Below are positions 10,662-18,807 of a stretch of 64,000 nucleotides of DNA, in pieces. Positions within the stretch are counted from its first letter, which is position 1. The number at the start of each line of letters is the position of its first letter. Below the pieces are notes generated by a model. That model did not search any database. It worked only from the letters and a program-made list of their open reading frames with translations, and was not told where the DNA came from. Both the position numbers and the translations under genes were made by a program. This stretch comes from Agromyces laixinhei (lineage in GTDB: Bacteria > Actinomycetota > Actinomycetes > Actinomycetales > Microbacteriaceae): positions 186,001-250,000 of the forward strand of contig NZ_CP040872.1 in assembly GCF_006337065.1 (NCBI RefSeq). Direction: 5' to 3'.

Positions 10662-11618
10662 ATGTCCCTCGACTGGCCCGAATGGTTCATGCTCGGCTGG
10701 CTGGCCCTGGTCGGGGTCATCGCGACACTTGCGCCGTCCTGGATGCCACGACCACGCTCGATCGGCAGGTTCGCCCGAACGGTCGGCCTCCCGCTCGACG
10801 GTGACCTGGAACTCGAACGGGCGATCGGCGATCGGCTCCGGCTGCGGGTGAGATGGGGTTCGCTCGGCTCTCTCGTCGGTGCCGCCGCCGGCGTGCCGAT
10901 CGTGCTGAGCGGCGCGCTGACGACATCCAACGAGTGGGGTACGAACATCGCACCCTTCGCGTCGATCGTGCTGCTCGGCCCACTCGTCATCGGTCGCGGC
11001 ATCGGAGTGGCGATCTCGATCCTCCCTGCGCCACCCGAGGTGCGGCACATCGGCCCGCGCATTGCGCGAGTTCCGCGCCCGGCCGTCGCCGACTACGTTG
11101 CGCCGATCGAACGGATCGGCGCCAGGATCCTGATCGCCATTGGCGTCGTGTTCGCCGCCGCCGTCGGCCTGATGCCGGTCGCTGTCGGGCCGCGCGTCCT
11201 CGTTGGCGCAGCGGCGCTCGCCGCGCTCGCGGCGCTTGTCATCGTCGAACTGGTCTCGGCCGCACTAGTGGCCCGGCCGCAACCCGCGGTCAGCGAGCAG
11301 CTCCTCCGGTGGGACGATGCACTCCGTGCTCAGACCTTCCGCGATCTCGTGTCGATACCACTCATGTTCGGTGCACTCGCGTTGTTCGCCTCGCTCATGG
11401 CCGGCCTCGGCTCGGCGGCATCGCTGGGCGACACCGGCATGATCCTCGCGAACGTGGCCGCGAATGCCATGTTCTTCGCGATGCTCGTCGTGCTCGCGAT
11501 CTCGCTCGCAGTGAAGCCGGCCCGCTACTACCTCAAGCGGCTCTGGCCGGCGCAGTACGCCGAGACGCGACAGCCCGCCTACGGATCGGTGCCGGCGGCC
11601 GCACCCGAAGGCACGTGA
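10662..11618 (+). CDS. Polytopic membrane protein co-transcribed with a GntR regulator
   Basis: A 318-residue integral membrane protein with about seven hydrophobic segments: one at the extreme N-terminus, a pair around residues 65-130, a pair at 155-200 and two near 225-285. It ends in a polar tail after AVKPARYYLKRLWPAQY. I do not recognise a named domain. The TGATG overlap with the GntR gene shows translational coupling. Membrane proteins or ABC exporters paired with YtrA-type repressors often respond to cell-wall-active compounds, which is only a hint here. ATG 10662 fits a leaderless transcript. Confidence 0.75.
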   Translation: MSLDWPEWFMLGWLALVGVIATLAPSWMPRPRSIGRFARTVGLPLDGDLELERAIGDRLRLRVRWGSLGSLVGAAAGVPIVLSGALTTSNEWGTNIAPFASIVLLGPLVIGRGIGVAISILPAPPEVRHIGPRIARVPRPAVADYVAPIERIGARILIAIGVVFAAAVGLMPVAVGPRVLVGAAALAALAALVIVELVSAALVARPQPAVSEQLLRWDDALRAQTFRDLVSIPLMFGALALFASLMAGLGSAASLGDTGMILANVAANAMFFAMLVVLAISLAVKPARYYLKRLWPAQYAETRQPAYGSVPAAAPEGT

Positions 11619-11980
11619 TGCTGCTCGAGATCGACGCCGAGTCCTCCGTTCCGCCGTTCGAACAGTTGCGCCGCGCGGTCATCGACGGCGTACGCGACGG
11701 CAGGCTCGTGCCGGGAACGCGGCTTCCGCCGGTGCGCACCCTCGCCGCGGAACTCGGCCTCGCCGCCAACACGGTGGCCCGCGCCTATCGCGAGCTCGAG
11801 CGCGACCGCGTCATCGAGACGCGCGGACGCAACGGTTCCTTCATCTCGGCGACCGGCGACCCGACCGAGCAACAGGCGCAGCTCGCGGCATCCGTCTATG
11901 CCGATCGCATCACCCAGCTCGGTCTCGACACCGACCGGGCGCTCGAGATCGTCCGCGCGGCGCTCCGCAGCGGCGACTGA
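11618..11980 (+). CDS. GntR-family repressor, YtrA subfamily
   Basis: A 120-residue protein with the GntR winged helix (PPFEQLRRAVIDGVRDGRL, then LPPVRTLAAELGLAANTV and VARAYRELERDRVIETRGR) and only about 45 further residues, the short dimerisation tail typical of the YtrA subfamily. It lacks the FCD, UTRA or aminotransferase domains of other GntR proteins. ATG 11618 overlaps the preceding stop (TGATG). It probably autoregulates the two-gene operon through the palindrome at 10642-10653. Confidence 0.92.
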   Translation: MLLEIDAESSVPPFEQLRRAVIDGVRDGRLVPGTRLPPVRTLAAELGLAANTVARAYRELERDRVIETRGRNGSFISATGDPTEQQAQLAASVYADRITQLGLDTDRALEIVRAALRSGD

Positions 11981-11992
11981 AGGCGCGCACTC

Positions 11993-12062
11993 GCAGACTG
12001 CAGGCGATTCCGCCGCAGAGGCTCCGCACGGCACGCACGACCCGGAATCACCTGCAATCTGC
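11993..12062. repeat. Long imperfect inverted repeat between convergent genes
   Basis: Arms 11993-12012 and 12043-12062 are complementary at 18 of 20 positions; both mismatches are C/T changes that still pair as G-U in the minus-strand RNA. The loop is 30 nt. It fills the 115-bp gap between the convergent GntR and rimK genes, where a bidirectional terminator is expected, but it has no T-run. Confidence 0.55.
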
Positions 12063-12095
12063 AGCGGATGCCGCCAGCGCCGCCGCCCGCCTGCC

Positions 12096-13286
12096 TCACT
12101 CCTCGGGGATCGGCCGCTTCGGGAGCTTGCGCACCTTCGACCGGCGGCGGCGACGCTCGGGAATCATCGAGCGCATCTCCTCGAGCTTGCCGAAGCAGAG
12201 CAGGCGGTCTTCGCCCTCGAGCACCACGCCCTTGCGCGGATTCGGGATGACGGTCGTGCCTCGGTGCAGCGTGAGCACCGTGATGTCGCGCTCCCAGAGG
12301 CCCGACTCGCCGAGCGTCGTGCCCACGAGGTCGGCCCCGCCGTGCACCAGGAGTTCGGCCACGCCGTAGCCGGTCGAGACGGTGAGGCGCTGGCGCACGT
12401 CGATCTCTGGGAACGCGACCTGGTTCGCGATGTAGTCGATGACCGCGCCGGCGACATCGAGCTTCGTCGCCGTCTCGATGCCCTCGAGGCCGGGCGACGA
12501 ATTGACCTCCATCACGAGTGGACCGTCGTCGCCCTCGAGCATGTCGACGCCCGCGACGCGCAGCCCCATGATCTGCGCCGAGCGCACGGCGGCCTGCTCG
12601 TACTCGGGTGCCAGGTCGACGGCCTCGACGGTGCCGCCGCGGTGCACGTTCGAGCGGAACTCATCGCCGCTCGCGCTGCGCCGCATGGCCGCGACCACAC
12701 GGTCGCCGACGACGAGGGCGCGGATGTCGCGGCCCCTGCTCTCCTTGATGAAGCGCTGGATCAGCACGTTCTGCTTCGTCGAGTGCAGCGTCTCGATGAT
12801 CGCCTCGGCGACCTTGACCTCGGGCGCGAGGATGACGCCGATCCCCTGCGTGCCCTCGAGCAGCTTGATCACGACCGGCGCTCCGCCGACCCGTTCGATC
12901 GCGGGCCGCACGTCGGCGCGGTTGCGCACGAACGCCGTCGCGGGCATGCCGATGTTGTGCCGAGAGAGGATCTGGTTGGCCCGCAGCTTGTCGCGCGAGT
13001 TCGTGATGCCGTTCGCGGTGTTGGGCGTGTAGACATCCATCTGCTCGAACTGACGCACCACGGCGGTGCCGAAGTACGTCACCGAGTTGCCGATGCGCGG
13101 CAGCACCGCGTCGTAGTCGGAGAGGCGACGCCCGCGATACTGCAGGTCAGGTTCGGGGCCCGAGAGGTCGATCGCGAAGCGCAGCGTGTCGAGCACCTTC
13201 ACCTCGTGACCGCGCTGCTGTGCGGCCGTGCGGAGTCGCTGCGTGGAGTACGCCTGCGGGGCGCGCGAGAGGATCGCCAGTTTCAT
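12096..13286 (-). CDS. rimK: RimK-family ATP-grasp glutamate ligase with C-terminal RCK domain
   Basis: A 396-residue ATP-grasp ligase. Residues 1-300 match RimK (ribosomal protein S6 modification or poly-glutamate ligase): MKLAILSR at the N-terminus, KLLEGTQGIGVILA for nucleotide binding, and the metal-binding GVDMLEGDDGPLVMEVNSSP. RimK is normally about 300 residues; the extra about 95 residues (LTVSTGYGVAELLV, GTTLGESGLWERDITVLTL, LCFGKLEEM) look like a TrkA-C/RCK ligand-binding domain. AGGGG seven bases upstream supports ATG 13286. Only 26 bp separate its start from the divergent protease-like gene, a known partner of rimK. Confidence 0.9.
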   Translation of the reverse strand: MKLAILSRAPQAYSTQRLRTAAQQRGHEVKVLDTLRFAIDLSGPEPDLQYRGRRLSDYDAVLPRIGNSVTYFGTAVVRQFEQMDVYTPNTANGITNSRDKLRANQILSRHNIGMPATAFVRNRADVRPAIERVGGAPVVIKLLEGTQGIGVILAPEVKVAEAIIETLHSTKQNVLIQRFIKESRGRDIRALVVGDRVVAAMRRSASGDEFRSNVHRGGTVEAVDLAPEYEQAAVRSAQIMGLRVAGVDMLEGDDGPLVMEVNSSPGLEGIETATKLDVAGAVIDYIANQVAFPEIDVRQRLTVSTGYGVAELLVHGGADLVGTTLGESGLWERDITVLTLHRGTTVIPNPRKGVVLEGEDRLLCFGKLEEMRSMIPERRRRRSKVRKLPKRPIPEE

Positions 13287-13312
13287 CGTGTTGCCCCTGC
13301 GAAGATGGTCGG

Positions 13313-13804
13313 GTGAGCGAGTCCGTCCATTCAAACACCATCGCGGGATGGCGCGAATGGGTGAACCTGCCGGGAGCCGAGGTGCCGTGGATCAAGGCGA
13401 AGCTCGACACCGGTGCGCGCACCTCCTCGCTGCACGCGTTCGACCTCGAGGAGGCGCGACGCGACGACCAATCGCTCGTGCGATTCGGGGTGCACCCGTG
13501 GCAGAACTCCGATGAAGACGCCGTCATCGTCGAGCTCCCCGTGCACGACCGCCGTTCGGTGCGCAGCTCGTCGGGTCACACCGAGGAGCGCATCGTGGTG
13601 CTCCTCGACGTCGTGCTGATGGGTCGCACGATGACGGCCGAGGTGACGCTCACCAACCGCGACGAGATGGGCTTCCGCATGCTCATCGGGCGTGAGGCGC
13701 TTCGGCAGGGCTTCATCGTCGACTCGGCGCGCAGCTTCGTCGGGGGGCGCGCGCCTCGAGGCATCCGTCGCCGCAATCGCGGCCGCGACTCAACCCGCGC
13801 CTGA
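13313..13804 (+). CDS. RimK-associated retropepsin-like protein (Zn_protease family)
   Basis: A 163-residue protein of the family annotated as ATP-dependent zinc protease or RimK-linked aspartic peptidase (PF05618). The AKLDTGARTSSLHA segment carries the DTG triad of a retropepsin fold, and the following GVHPWQ, EERIVVLLDVVLMGR and FRMLIGREALRQGFIVD segments complete the barrel. GTG 13313 is the most reasonable start because the frame upstream overlaps the divergent rimK gene. The rimK pairing suggests it trims or processes the glutamylated product; this is inferred from co-occurrence. The C-terminal 20 residues are Arg-rich. Confidence 0.85.
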   Translation: MSESVHSNTIAGWREWVNLPGAEVPWIKAKLDTGARTSSLHAFDLEEARRDDQSLVRFGVHPWQNSDEDAVIVELPVHDRRSVRSSSGHTEERIVVLLDVVLMGRTMTAEVTLTNRDEMGFRMLIGREALRQGFIVDSARSFVGGRAPRGIRRRNRGRDSTRA

Positions 13805-13898
13805 CCGCCCGACCCGTGCGAACCCGCGACCTCCGGCCGCCGGCCCCGCCCGACCCGCGACCCCGCGACCACCGTTCTCAGGAACACCCCCTCCGAAA

Positions 13899-13968
13899 CC
13901 ACCACTTCTCAGGAGTTTTCAGCCAGTTTCAGCTGCCAGCGACTGAAAACTCCTGAGAAAAGTGGTGG
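13899..13968. repeat. Strong hairpin between convergent genes (TTCTCAGGAG family)
   Basis: A perfect 17-bp stem (13906-13922 with 13943-13959, containing TTCTCAGGAGTTTTCAG) around a 20-nt loop is extended outward by CCACCAC/GTGGTGG with a two-base bulge. A half copy, CACCGTTCTCAGGA, lies just before it (13870-13883) and matches the element at 2622. It fills the 175-bp gap between the convergent protease-like gene and putA and may block read-through in both directions. Confidence 0.7.
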
Positions 13969-13979
13969 TGGGGGGAGGG

Positions 13980-16900
13980 TCAGATCACGTCGTCGGAGAT
14001 CGCCGTCGGGTTGCCGAAGCGGTGGTTCGTGATCGAGATCGCCTGCTCGTGCAGGAACGGCAGCAGCTCGACCCGGCCGGAGGGCGTGACGGGGTGCGAC
14101 CACACCGCGACATCCGGAGTGCCGCCGAGCGCGTCGGCCAGAGCGGATGCCCCGCCGCCGACGAGCCGCACCCGAGGCGTCGAGACGCCCTGCTTCGCGG
14201 CACGGGCGAGCCAGCTCGCGTCGCCCTCGCGCACCACCCGGAAGTCACGCGCCGAGAGCAGGGTGTGCACACCCTTCGGCAGCTCGACCGCGGTCGAGAC
14301 CGTGAGGGCCGACTTCGCGAGCAGGCCGGCCGCGATGACGCGGAGCCCCTCGGCGAGGCTCGCCTGCTCGCCGATGCGCACCGTCACCGGCAGCGGCCGG
14401 TAGCGGAACAGGTTGCGCTCGGCGCCCACGCCCGAGACGTCCTTCACGACGCCGTACTCCTCGGCCCAGGCGAGCTCGTCGGAGAGCGCCGAGCGGCGCA
14501 GCACGTCGAACGACTCGTAGTCGAGCGCCGACTGCGAGGCCTCGATGAGTTCGGTGACGCGCTTCTCGAGTCCGCGAAGGTGCAGCGTGCTCGACGAGGT
14601 GCCGTGCTTCGGCAACCACTCGCCGAGCCCGAACAGGTAGTTCGGGCCGCCGGCCTTGGCGCCCGCGCCCACGGCCGAACGCTTCCAGCCGCCGAACGGC
14701 TGACGCTGCACGATCGCGCCCGTGATGCCGCGGTTGACGTAGAGGTTGCCGGCCTCGACGCGGTCGAGCCACGTGGCGAGCTCGTCGGGGTCGAGCGAGT
14801 GCAGGCCCGCGGTCAGGCCGTAGTCGACCGCGTTCTGCAGGCGGATCGCCTCGTCGAGGTCGCGGGCGTGCATGATGCCGAGCACGGGGCCGAAGAACTC
14901 GGTAAGGTGGAAGTACGAGCCCGACGCGACGCCCGTGCGAATGCCGGGCGACCACAGCCGGCCGGTGTCGTCGAGCTGCTGCGGCTCGACGAGCCACTCC
15001 TCGCCGATGCCGAGTTGGGTGAGCGCGTGCAGCAGCTTGCCGTTCGCGGGTTCGACGAGCGGGCCCATCTGGCTCGTCGCCCGCTCGGGCCAGCCGACCT
15101 GCAGCGAGCGGGTCGCGTCGACGAGCTGGCGGTGGAAGCGCTCGGACTTCGCGGCAGAGCCGACGAGGATCACGAGCGAGGCAGCAGAGCACTTCTGGCC
15201 TGCGTGCCCGAAGGCGCTCTTGACGACATCGGATGCCGCGAGGTCGAGGTCGGCCGACGGCGTCACGATGATCGCGTTCTTGCCGCTCGTCTCGGCGAGC
15301 AGCGGCAGATCGTTGCGGAACGAGCGGAAGAGCTGCGCCGTCTCGTAGGCCCCGGTGAGGATGACCCGCTCGACCGCGGGGTGCGAGACGAGCTGCCTGC
15401 CGAGCTCACGCTCGCCGAGGTCGACGAGGGTGAGGAGTTCGCGCGGGATGCCGGCCTCCCACAGCGCCTCGACCATGACCGCGCCCGAGCGCTGGGCGAG
15501 CTTCGCCGGCTTGATGATGACGCCGGAGCCCGCGGCGAGCGCGGAGAGCACGCCGCCCGCGGGGATCGCGACGGGGAAGTTCCACGGCGGAGTGACGACG
15601 GTCAGGTGCGACGGCACGAAGACGGCGCCCTGCACGCGATCGAGTTCCCGGGCGCGCTCGGCGTAGTAGTGCGCGAAGTCGATCGCCTCGCTGATCTCGG
15701 GGTCGGCCTCGGCGATGGTCTTGCCGGTCTCTGCGGCCATGATCTCGATCAGGCGGTCGCGGTTCGCGGCGAGCGCGTAGCCGGCGCGGTGCAGCACGGC
15801 GGCGCGTTCGGCGCCGGGCAGCTCGCCCCAGGCGCGGCCGCGGGCGGCCACGGTCTGGATGACCCGCCCGAGGGTCGCCGCGTCGTCGATGCGGCCGGCC
15901 GCGATCGTGTCGATGCCGAGCGTCGAGCCGGGCACCCGCTCGAGGATCCGGCGCCCCCACTCGCGATTCGGCGCGAGGGCGGGGTCGGTGTCCGGCTCGT
16001 TGCGGAATCCGGGAGTCACGCCGGAGCCGGCCGGGGCAGCGGATGCCGCGGCATCCGTCAGCTCCGAGCCGTCGGACCCGTCGGAGCCCCGGGTGATGCC
16101 GAGCACCACACTCGTCAGCGAGCGGTCGTCACCGTGCTGGGCGCCGGGCGCCGGGGCATCCGGAACCGTCATCGCGGCCGCGAGGCTCTCGTCGGTCCAC
16201 TCGGTGCGGCGGTTCTGCGTGCGGTTCGGCGTGGGCGCCGGCCCGCTCGAGGGCTCGAGTGCTGCGAGCGAGGCGAGGTAGCGCGCCTCTTCGCGCTGGA
16301 AGAGCGACTCGGTCGACGCGAGCTCGAACACCGCAGACATGAAGTTGTCGTGGCTCGCGTTCTCTTCGAGCCGGCGGATCAGGTACGCGATGGCGACATC
16401 GAACTCGCTCGGGTTCACGACGGGCGTGTAGAGCAGCAGGTTGCCGACGTCGCGGCGCACGGCCTCGGCCTGCCCCGTCGCCATGCCGAGCAGCATCTCG
16501 AAGTCGACGCGCGATTCGACCCCGCGCTCGCGGGCGGTGAGCCAGGCGTGGGCGACGTCGAACAGGTTGTGGCCGGCGATGCCGAGCTTCACGGCGTCGG
16601 CGCGCTCCGGCGTCATCGACCAGTCGAGCACGCGCTTGTAGTTGGTGTCGGAGTCCTGCTTCGAGTCGTAGGTCGCGAGCGGCCAGCCGTGCACGGCGGA
16701 GTCGACGTGCTCCATCGCGAGGTTCGCGCCCTTGACGACGCGCACCTTGATGGGGGCGCCGCCTGCTGCGCGCCGGGTCTTCGCCCAGGCCGTGAGTTCC
16801 TGCATCGCGCCGAGCGCGTCGGGGAGGTACGTCTGCAGCACGATGCCGGCCTCGAGGCCCTGCAGCTGCGGCTGGTCGAGCAGGTTCGTGAAGACCGCGA

Positions 16901-17642
16901 TCGTCAGGTCGAGGTCGCGGTACTCCTCCATGTCGAGGTTGATGAACTTGCCGCCGGTCGCGCCCGTCGAGCCCGTCGAGCCCGTCGAGCCCGTCGAAGC
17001 CTGCGCCGCGAGTTCGTAAAGCGGCGTGAGCTTCGCGACGATCTTCGCGACGGCCTCGTCGAACGACCACATCGAGAGCTGGCTGACGACGCTCGAGACC
17101 TTGATCGACACGTAGTCGACGTCATCGCGCGCGAGGAAGTCGTAGGTGCCCTGCAAGCGCCGATCGGCCTCCGCCTCGCCCAGCACGGCCTCGCCGAGGA
17201 GGTTCAGGTTCAGCCCGTTGCCCGTCTCGCGCAGGGTCGCGATGGCCGGGCCGAGCTTGTCGGGCGTCGCGTCGAGCACGAGGTGGCCGACCATGGCGCG
17301 CAGCACCCGGCGCGCGATCGGGATGACGACCCACGGCAGCACGGGGGCGACGACGCCGCCGACGCGGATCGCGGCCCTGAGATACCAGGGCAGGAACTTC
17401 GGCGTGAGCTTCGCGACCTGCTCGAGGTTGCGGCCCGCGACGCCGAGGTCTTCGGGGCGCATGACGCCGTCGACGAAGCCGACCGTGAAGTCGAGCCCGC
17501 GGGGGTCCTTCAGCACGCCGGCGAGGCGCTCGGCGGCGGGATCGACGGGGTGCTCGGCGCTCTCGGCGAGCCAGCGGCGCACGAGGGCGACGACGTGGTC
17601 GGTGTTCGGCCGGGCATCCGTGGCGGCGTTCGACATGGTCAC
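13980..17642 (-). CDS. putA: Bifunctional proline dehydrogenase / glutamate semialdehyde dehydrogenase
   Basis: A 1220-residue fused enzyme oxidising proline to glutamate. The FAD-dependent proline dehydrogenase barrel spans about residues 90-480 (IKVSSVVSQLS, FINLDMEEYRDLDLT, GHNLFDVAHAW). The NAD-dependent aldehyde dehydrogenase spans about 560-1050, with TPPWNFPVAIPAGG, the general-base Glu in LLAETSGKNA and the nucleophilic Cys in GHAGQKCSAASL. A further C-terminal domain of about 150 residues follows. A Ser-Thr-Gly repeat (STGSTGSTGATGG) coded by four identical 9-bp units sits in the barrel. GTG 17642 has AAAGGA ten bases upstream; ATG 17636 is the alternative. Divergent from a LysR regulator. 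Confidence 0.95.
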   Translation of the reverse strand: MTMSNAATDARPNTDHVVALVRRWLAESAEHPVDPAAERLAGVLKDPRGLDFTVGFVDGVMRPEDLGVAGRNLEQVAKLTPKFLPWYLRAAIRVGGVVAPVLPWVVIPIARRVLRAMVGHLVLDATPDKLGPAIATLRETGNGLNLNLLGEAVLGEAEADRRLQGTYDFLARDDVDYVSIKVSSVVSQLSMWSFDEAVAKIVAKLTPLYELAAQASTGSTGSTGSTGATGGKFINLDMEEYRDLDLTIAVFTNLLDQPQLQGLEAGIVLQTYLPDALGAMQELTAWAKTRRAAGGAPIKVRVVKGANLAMEHVDSAVHGWPLATYDSKQDSDTNYKRVLDWSMTPERADAVKLGIAGHNLFDVAHAWLTARERGVESRVDFEMLLGMATGQAEAVRRDVGNLLLYTPVVNPSEFDVAIAYLIRRLEENASHDNFMSAVFELASTESLFQREEARYLASLAALEPSSGPAPTPNRTQNRRTEWTDESLAAAMTVPDAPAPGAQHGDDRSLTSVVLGITRGSDGSDGSELTDAAASAAPAGSGVTPGFRNEPDTDPALAPNREWGRRILERVPGSTLGIDTIAAGRIDDAATLGRVIQTVAARGRAWGELPGAERAAVLHRAGYALAANRDRLIEIMAAETGKTIAEADPEISEAIDFAHYYAERARELDRVQGAVFVPSHLTVVTPPWNFPVAIPAGGVLSALAAGSGVIIKPAKLAQRSGAVMVEALWEAGIPRELLTLVDLGERELGRQLVSHPAVERVILTGAYETAQLFRSFRNDLPLLAETSGKNAIIVTPSADLDLAASDVVKSAFGHAGQKCSAASLVILVGSAAKSERFHRQLVDATRSLQVGWPERATSQMGPLVEPANGKLLHALTQLGIGEEWLVEPQQLDDTGRLWSPGIRTGVASGSYFHLTEFFGPVLGIMHARDLDEAIRLQNAVDYGLTAGLHSLDPDELATWLDRVEAGNLYVNRGITGAIVQRQPFGGWKRSAVGAGAKAGGPNYLFGLGEWLPKHGTSSSTLHLRGLEKRVTELIEASQSALDYESFDVLRRSALSDELAWAEEYGVVKDVSGVGAERNLFRYRPLPVTVRIGEQASLAEGLRVIAAGLLAKSALTVSTAVELPKGVHTLLSARDFRVVREGDASWLARAAKQGVSTPRVRLVGGGASALADALGGTPDVAVWSHPVTPSGRVELLPFLHEQAISITNHRFGNPTAISDDVI
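16962..16997. repeat. Four perfect 9-bp tandem repeats inside putA
   Basis: GCCCGTCGA is repeated four times without interruption and then decays (AGCC). Because the unit is three codons it adds Ser-Thr-Gly triplets without breaking the frame. Copy number may vary between strains. Confidence 0.85.
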
Positions 17643-17734
17643 GAGGGTAGTGTCCTTTGCTGGATCCAGAGGGGTGCGGAGGACGGGCGCGCCGGGGCCG
17701 GCGAGCCTGTCGGTTCAGTATGCGCCGCGACATC

Positions 17735-17785
17735 CATTCGGTACAGCGAATGAATCTGAAAGATAATGTTCAGAAGAACCGAATG
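17735..17785. promoter_or_regulatory. Operator region between putA and its LysR-type neighbour
   Basis: In the 168-bp gap between divergent starts, CATTCGGT (17735-17742) is mirrored by ACCGAATG (17778-17785), and a third half, CGAATG (17747-17752), makes a tighter palindrome CATTCG-N6-CGAATG with the first. GATAAT (17762-17767) between the outer halves could be the -10 box of the LysR gene. This arrangement suits a LysR protein that autoregulates and controls putA. Confidence 0.55.
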
Positions 17786-17810
17786 ATCAGCGGATGCCCC
17801 GGAGGTGCCC

Positions 17811-18737
17811 ATGCTCGACGTGCGACGCCTGCGCCTGCTCGTGGAGCTCAGCGACCGCGGCACGCTCTCGGCGGTCGCCGAGGCCTTGTCATACAGCCCC
17901 TCCTCGGTGTCGCAGCAGCTCAGCCAGCTCGAACGCGAAGCCGGCGTGCCGCTCCTCGTGCAGGTGGGGCGCCGCGTGCAGCTGACAGCGCAGGCCCAGG
18001 TGCTCGTGGGGCATGCCCGCGCCGTGCTCGACCGGCTCGAGGAGGCCGAGTCCGAGGTCGCCCGCTCGCTCACCGCAGTCGGCGGCACGGTGCGCATCGC
18101 CGTGTTCCAGTCGGCCGCGCACGCCGTGGTGCCGCAGGCGCTCACCCTGCTGCGCACCGAGCACCCCGCACTGCGCGTCGAGGTCACCGAGCGCGAGCCC
18201 GACGTCGGGCTCTTCGAGGTGTCGGCGCGCGACTTCGACCTCGTGATCGCCGAGCAGTACCCGGGCCACACGCGCGCGCACCGCGAGGAGCTCGACCGCG
18301 TGCACCTCGTCGCCGACACGATCCGGCTCGCACTGCCGCCCCACCCGGCGTCGCGTGGCGTCGCGGCAGCCGATCACTCGCTGCGCGCCGCGGCATCCGC
18401 GATGCCCTGGGTGCTCGAGCCTGCGGGCACGGCCTCGCGCGACTGGGCCGAGCAGCTCTGCCGCGACGCCGGCTTCGAGCCCGACGTGCGGTTCGAGACG
18501 GCCGACCTGATGGCGCACATCCGCCTGATCCGTTCGGGCAACGCCGTCGGGCTCCTGCCCGACCTCGTGTGGGCGGGCCAGGCGCCGAGCGTGACGCTCG
18601 TCGACCTGCCGGGGCAACCCGAGCGCGAGGTGTTCACCTCGACCCGCCATGCCGCGGCGACGCGGCCGGCAGTGGCGGCCTGTCGTGACGCGCTCGCCCG
18701 TGCGGCGCACGCCACGGCGACGCCGTCAGCCCGGTGA
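17811..18737 (+). CDS. LysR-family transcriptional regulator, probable putA regulator
   Basis: A 308-residue LysR-type regulator. The N-terminal helix-turn-helix reads LDVRRLRLLVELSDRGTLSA, AVAEALSYSPSSVSQQLSQL and GVPLLVQVGRRVQLT; the periplasmic-binding-like effector domain follows from about residue 90 (VRIAVFQSAAHAVVPQAL). GGAGG five bases before ATG 17811 decides the start. It is divergent from putA across shared palindromic half-sites, so proline-responsive control of putA is likely by analogy with other actinobacterial LysR-putA pairs; the ligand is inferred. Confidence 0.92.
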   Translation: MLDVRRLRLLVELSDRGTLSAVAEALSYSPSSVSQQLSQLEREAGVPLLVQVGRRVQLTAQAQVLVGHARAVLDRLEEAESEVARSLTAVGGTVRIAVFQSAAHAVVPQALTLLRTEHPALRVEVTEREPDVGLFEVSARDFDLVIAEQYPGHTRAHREELDRVHLVADTIRLALPPHPASRGVAAADHSLRAAASAMPWVLEPAGTASRDWAEQLCRDAGFEPDVRFETADLMAHIRLIRSGNAVGLLPDLVWAGQAPSVTLVDLPGQPEREVFTSTRHAAATRPAVAACRDALARAAHATATPSAR

Positions 18738-18784
18738 CGGCTTCAGCCCCGCGACGGCTTCAGCCCCGCGACGGCTTCAGCCCA
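18734..18784. repeat. Three 17-bp tandem repeats upstream of the META lipoprotein
   Basis: GCGACGGCTTCAGCCCC occurs three times head to tail, with variation only at the first two bases of the first copy and the last base of the third. The array starts at the end of the LysR gene, so its first bases overlap that stop codon, and ends 23 bp before the next ATG. Confidence 0.8.
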
Positions 18785-18807
18785 GTGACCGTCGATACGC
18801 TGTGGCC

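Noticed and set aside
13962..17753. 1263-residue open frame on the plus strand opposite putA
   Set aside because: It is a GC-bias shadow of putA with Arg/Asp-rich sequence and no domain; PutA motifs are complete on the other strand.
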